Origin: an uncultured Selenomonadaceae bacterium
GTDB taxonomy: Bacteria; Bacillota; Negativicutes; Selenomonadales; Selenomonadaceae
Direction of reading: 5' to 3'
Assembly (NCBI GenBank): GCA_945637225.1
Contig: CALZDE010000067.1
Location: forward strand, 1-9,420
DNA length: 9,420 nt
The translations under genes and the position numbers were made by a program. The notes beneath the pieces were generated by a model. It had not been told where the DNA came from, did no database searches, and was given only the letters and a program-made list of their open reading frames with translations. This document shows positions 6,919-9,420 of the stretch, one piece after another. Positions within the stretch are counted from its first letter, which is position 1. Each line of letters opens with the position of its first letter.

Positions 6919-8679
6919 ATGAATACAAAGCATTCTAATTACATCGAACATAGCACCCTGCAGGGAATTTTGGGCGATATAGGCGACGGTGTTATATTAA
7001 CGGATACCCATGAAAATATAGTTTATCTCAATAAAGCGGCAGAAGCTCTTTTGGAATGTAAATTTTCTAATGATGTACAATTAAAATTTTCTGATGTATG
7101 CCGTCTGATAAATATTGATACAAAAGAGGAATATTACAGTCCTATCCGCCGTACCCTACGAGAAAAAAAGCCAGTAGGATTGGGGAAGAATGTAGGTATT
7201 GTACGCAGTGAGGGCGCGGTTTATCTGTCGGCGACCTGTTCTCCTATGAGGAATAATGATGGTAATATTACAGGCTGTTCGGTGATTTTACGCGATGTTA
7301 CCCACATGAGACAGCTGGAGAAAAAGGTAGAGGCTGACCAGTATTATATGCGTTCTGTATTCGAGGCTGCCAAGATTGGCATGTGCAGTGTCAATGTGCG
7401 TGGTGAGCTGGTGGATATAAATGATACTGCCTTGGAAACAATGCAGGCCGAGTACAGGGAGGCAATTGCTGCTCAGATAGGAGATGCTTTCAAATGTATT
7501 AATAGCGTTAAATTTGGCTGTGGCCGAGGCGATATGTGCCGTTACTGCGTTATCAGAAATAATCTGGAAGCGGCTATCATGGATGACAACTATACAAATG
7601 ATTTTGTGGTTGCCATGGAAAGTATTAACAGTGATGAACCTCAGTGGCTTCAGATTTTCTTATCCCAGGTATGGCGGGAAAATGAGAAGCAGATTGTTTT
7701 AGCTATTATAGATATATCCAAGCGCAAAAAGAAGGAACAGGAATTAAAGAAGGCAAAGCAGGAAGCAGAGGCGGCCAGCAATACCAAAACTCAGTTCCTG
7801 GCTAATATGAGTCATGAAATCCGTACTCCTATCAATGGTATGTGCGGTATGATAAATCTTACCCTGAAAACTGATCTGACAGATGACCAGCGGGAAAATC
7901 TCAACTGTGCCAAGCAATGCTCCGAGGATTTATTGCGCATTATCAACGATATTCTTGATTATGCAAAGCTGGAAAATGGCAAAATGCAGATTGAGCGTAT
8001 TGACCTTGACTTGTATGAGCTTCTTGACAGGGTATGCAGTCTTCATGGTCAGGTAGCAGAGGGAAAGGGGCTTTTCCTAAAGATACCGGATATTTTAGGT
8101 CTGCCACATTATATCAAGGGCGATCCATTGCGCATAAGGCAGATTCTTCACAATCTCCTTACCAATGCTTTGAAGTTTACGACTTCGGGCGGTGTTACTG
8201 TAGAGTGTCATGTAAATGAAACCGGTGTAAGGAGGATACTGGAATTTACAGTTACGGACACTGGTATTGGCATGAGCGAGGAGGACCAGAAGAAGCTGTT
8301 TAAGCCATTCAGTCAGGTTGATGGTTCTACTACCAGACGTTTTGGTGGTACAGGACTGGGCCTTATGATTGTCAAGGAGCTGGTAACTGCCATGGGCGGT
8401 GAAATCGCTGTCAAGTCTAAGCTGGGAAAAGGCAGCAGCTTTATTTTCTGGATACCTCTTGCAGAGGCTGAAAAGGCTGATGTGGAGATGAAGGATAAGA
8501 GTGTTTACATAAATCCATACAAGCCAAAGAATAATGCTAATACAGCCAAGACAGATGAAGGCGATTCGGTACAGGAACAGCCGGAGGTTCCAAATGTTCC
8601 TAGTATTTTAGATAATGAGCCAGATGATGATATTCTGGATTTGTTACAGTATTGTAACGATAAATTGAATGACGAATGA
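6919..8679 (+). CDS. Soluble double-PAS sensor histidine kinase with Cys cluster
   Basis: This is a 586-residue cytoplasmic histidine kinase; no transmembrane helix or signal peptide is visible. Domains in order are PAS 1 (about 10-128), a short coiled linker, PAS 2 (about 141-268), a Lys/Glu-rich coiled linker (268-290), HisKA (about 292-358) with phospho-acceptor His299 in MSHEIRTPING, and HATPase (about 400-514) with N box HNLLTNALKF at 411-420, G1 DTGIGM at 447-452, F box LFKPF at 460-464 and G2 GGTGLGL at 476-482. PAS 2 carries Cys193, Cys201, Cys207 and Cys210 (GCGRGDMCRYC core), an arrangement able to hold a metal or iron-sulfur centre or to react to redox state; this is inferred, and no ligand is proven. 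The C-terminal 70 residues are a Pro/Asn-rich spacer ending in an acidic stretch (DNEPDDDILDLL). There is no attached receiver; a separate receiver gene starts 13 nt downstream and is the natural partner. Confidence 0.9.
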   Translation: MNTKHSNYIEHSTLQGILGDIGDGVILTDTHENIVYLNKAAEALLECKFSNDVQLKFSDVCRLINIDTKEEYYSPIRRTLREKKPVGLGKNVGIVRSEGAVYLSATCSPMRNNDGNITGCSVILRDVTHMRQLEKKVEADQYYMRSVFEAAKIGMCSVNVRGELVDINDTALETMQAEYREAIAAQIGDAFKCINSVKFGCGRGDMCRYCVIRNNLEAAIMDDNYTNDFVVAMESINSDEPQWLQIFLSQVWRENEKQIVLAIIDISKRKKKEQELKKAKQEAEAASNTKTQFLANMSHEIRTPINGMCGMINLTLKTDLTDDQRENLNCAKQCSEDLLRIINDILDYAKLENGKMQIERIDLDLYELLDRVCSLHGQVAEGKGLFLKIPDILGLPHYIKGDPLRIRQILHNLLTNALKFTTSGGVTVECHVNETGVRRILEFTVTDTGIGMSEEDQKKLFKPFSQVDGSTTRRFGGTGLGLMIVKELVTAMGGEIAVKSKLGKGSSFIFWIPLAEAEKADVEMKDKSVYINPYKPKNNANTAKTDEGDSVQEQPEVPNVPSILDNEPDDDILDLLQYCNDKLNDE

Positions 8680-8684
8680 GGGGG
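8678..8684 (+). promoter_or_regulatory. Ribosome binding site of the response regulator
   Basis: GAGGGGG overlaps the kinase stop codon and is 8 nt before the ATG at 8693. This favours that start over the in-frame ATG at 8669, which would overlap the kinase gene and has no ribosome site. Confidence 0.75.
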
Positions 8685-8692
8685 CTATAGCT

Positions 8693-9088
8693 ATGAGAAT
8701 ATTAATTGCTGAGGATGACCGGATCAGCCGTACATTCCTGCAGAAATTTATGAGCCAGCACGGTGAGGTAGATGTAGCAGTAGATGGTATGGAAGCCGTT
8801 GACCTGTACATGGAATCTATCAAGCATAAGAATCCTTATGACCTGCTATGCCTTGATATCATGATGCCTAAGGTAGATGGTCTTAAGGTTCTGAAGGTAA
8901 TCCGTCAGATTGAGAGTCAGAAAAAGATTACCTCCGAGGAGCATCTGCCAATTATCATGATGACTGCTTTAGCTGATGTGGGCTATGTTGACGAGGCTTT
9001 CCGTCAGGGCTGTGATGCTTATGCTTCTAAGCCAGTAGATACCGACAAGGTAGAGGAAGTAATGCGTAATTTGGGACTGATTGACTAA
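8693..9088 (+). CDS. Single-domain response regulator (CheY-like receiver)
   Basis: The 131-residue product is one receiver domain with no output domain. Metal-binding Asp8 and Asp9 (AEDD), phospho-acceptor Asp55 (LLCLDIMMPKVDG), switch Thr91 (MMTALAD) and Lys113 (ASKP) are all present, so it should be phosphorylatable. It is slightly longer than a typical CheY because of loops near 43-48 and 73-84. Two roles fit: CheY of this operon, binding the flagellar switch after phosphorylation by CheA, since no other cheY is seen here; or partner of the PAS kinase encoded just upstream. Kinase-then-regulator order favours at least the second. I withhold a gene symbol because the sequence alone does not settle this. 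Confidence 0.9.
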   Translation: MRILIAEDDRISRTFLQKFMSQHGEVDVAVDGMEAVDLYMESIKHKNPYDLLCLDIMMPKVDGLKVLKVIRQIESQKKITSEEHLPIIMMTALADVGYVDEAFRQGCDAYASKPVDTDKVEEVMRNLGLID

Positions 9089-9092
9089 GGGG
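9087..9092 (+). promoter_or_regulatory. Ribosome binding site of the small unknown gene
   Basis: AAGGGG overlaps the stop codon of the response regulator and lies 7 nt before the ATG at 9100. It supports real translation of the small downstream gene, coupled to the regulator. Confidence 0.75.
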
Positions 9093-9099
9093 CGGTAGT

Positions 9100-9381
9100 A
9101 TGGCAAATTTACCTGAAGAAATACGTCAGGTTTCTTTGACTCACAAGGAAAGATTTCGCAGTCCTTCGGAGATAACTGCCAAATATAATTTGGGACTTCA
9201 GAAGTATCATCAGCTGATGAGCAATCCTAATACCGACAGGATACACCTTCAGACCTTGTATTCTGAGCTGAAGGCTCTGGGCTGGGTTATGGGCCGGGAG
9301 GAAAAAACTGTTATTAAGGAAATAATGAATCCTCCTAAGAAGGATCCGAATGCTAAGCCAATTAAGCTGAGGCAGTATTAA
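9100..9381 (+). CDS. Conserved-context small protein of unknown function
   Basis: I do not recognise this 93-residue protein. It is hydrophilic, has no signal peptide, membrane segment or cysteine, and is probably cytoplasmic. Predicted helices by eye lie at about 22-41 (SEITAKYNLGLQKYHQLMSN), 46-61 and 66-77, followed by a basic Pro/Lys tail ending KPIKLRQY. The first helices loosely resemble a helix-turn-helix (ITAKYN, then a LG turn, then LQKYHQLM), which is only a suggestion. Evidence that it is a real gene is the ribosome site, the 11-nt spacing from the response regulator, and codon use like its neighbours. Its place after a kinase and lone receiver suggests a role in the same signalling branch, for example as a receiver-binding or switch-interacting protein, but nothing in the sequence proves this. 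Confidence 0.8.
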   Translation: MANLPEEIRQVSLTHKERFRSPSEITAKYNLGLQKYHQLMSNPNTDRIHLQTLYSELKALGWVMGREEKTVIKEIMNPPKKDPNAKPIKLRQY

Positions 9382-9420
9382 GTTCAAAGAAATAAAATGG
9401 GAGCTGTCCTGTTAATGGAT
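9382..9420 (+). other. Window end, possible start of a further gene
   Basis: No terminator is seen after the small gene. An open frame runs off the edge from ATG 9397 or from the in-frame ATG 9415. The second has GGGAG at 9399-9403, 11 nt upstream, as a weak ribosome site. Too little sequence is present to identify any product. Confidence 0.25.

Noticed and set aside
8669..8692. ATG at 8669 as start of the response regulator
   Set aside because: The receiver fold begins with MRILIAEDD at 8693, which has its own ribosome site; the extra eight residues add nothing.
1..9420. CRISPR array, insertion sequence, prophage or defence genes
   Set aside because: No spaced direct repeats, transposase or phage-like frames are present; every substantial gene except the last is explained as chemotaxis or two-component signalling.

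Overview
The window holds a chemotaxis signalling operon, all on the + strand, from an anaerobic-type low-to-moderate GC Firmicute. The strong AGGAGG-type ribosome sites, the FGKY-ending chemoreceptor and the flavour of the CheA and CheR sequences suggest a member of the Selenomonas/Negativicutes group or a clostridium. This placement is an inference from sequence style and no taxonomic marker gene is present.

Layout. Positions 1-343 are a very AT-rich non-coding leader. It contains a good sigma-70/sigma-A promoter (TTTACA, 17 nt, TATAAT at 250-278), phased A-tracts upstream of it, and a hairpin beginning almost at the predicted transcription start. Then follow cheA (344-2545, GTG start), cheW (2561-3067), a membrane chemoreceptor gene (3089-4831), cheR (4879-5697), cheB (5703-6914), a soluble double-PAS histidine kinase (6919-8679), a single-domain CheY-like response regulator (8693-9088) and a 93-residue protein of unknown function (9100-9381). 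All gaps are 47 nt or less, most are 4-21 nt, and no convincing terminator separates the genes, so they are probably one transcription unit. The last 39 nt may carry the start of another gene.

How the genes work together. The chemoreceptor senses something outside the membrane and, with CheW, controls autophosphorylation of CheA. CheR methylates and phosphorylated CheB demethylates the receptor for adaptation. No cheC, cheD or separate canonical cheY is seen here. The single-domain regulator at 8693 could be the CheY of the system, or the partner of the adjacent PAS kinase, or both. That kinase carries a four-cysteine cluster in its second PAS domain, which hints at a metal- or redox-linked cytoplasmic input feeding the motility pathway.

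The core cheA-W-MCP-R-B part is conventional. The least explained part is the trailing module: Cys-PAS kinase, lone receiver and unknown 93-residue protein. I see no mobile elements, CRISPR arrays, tRNA or rRNA genes.
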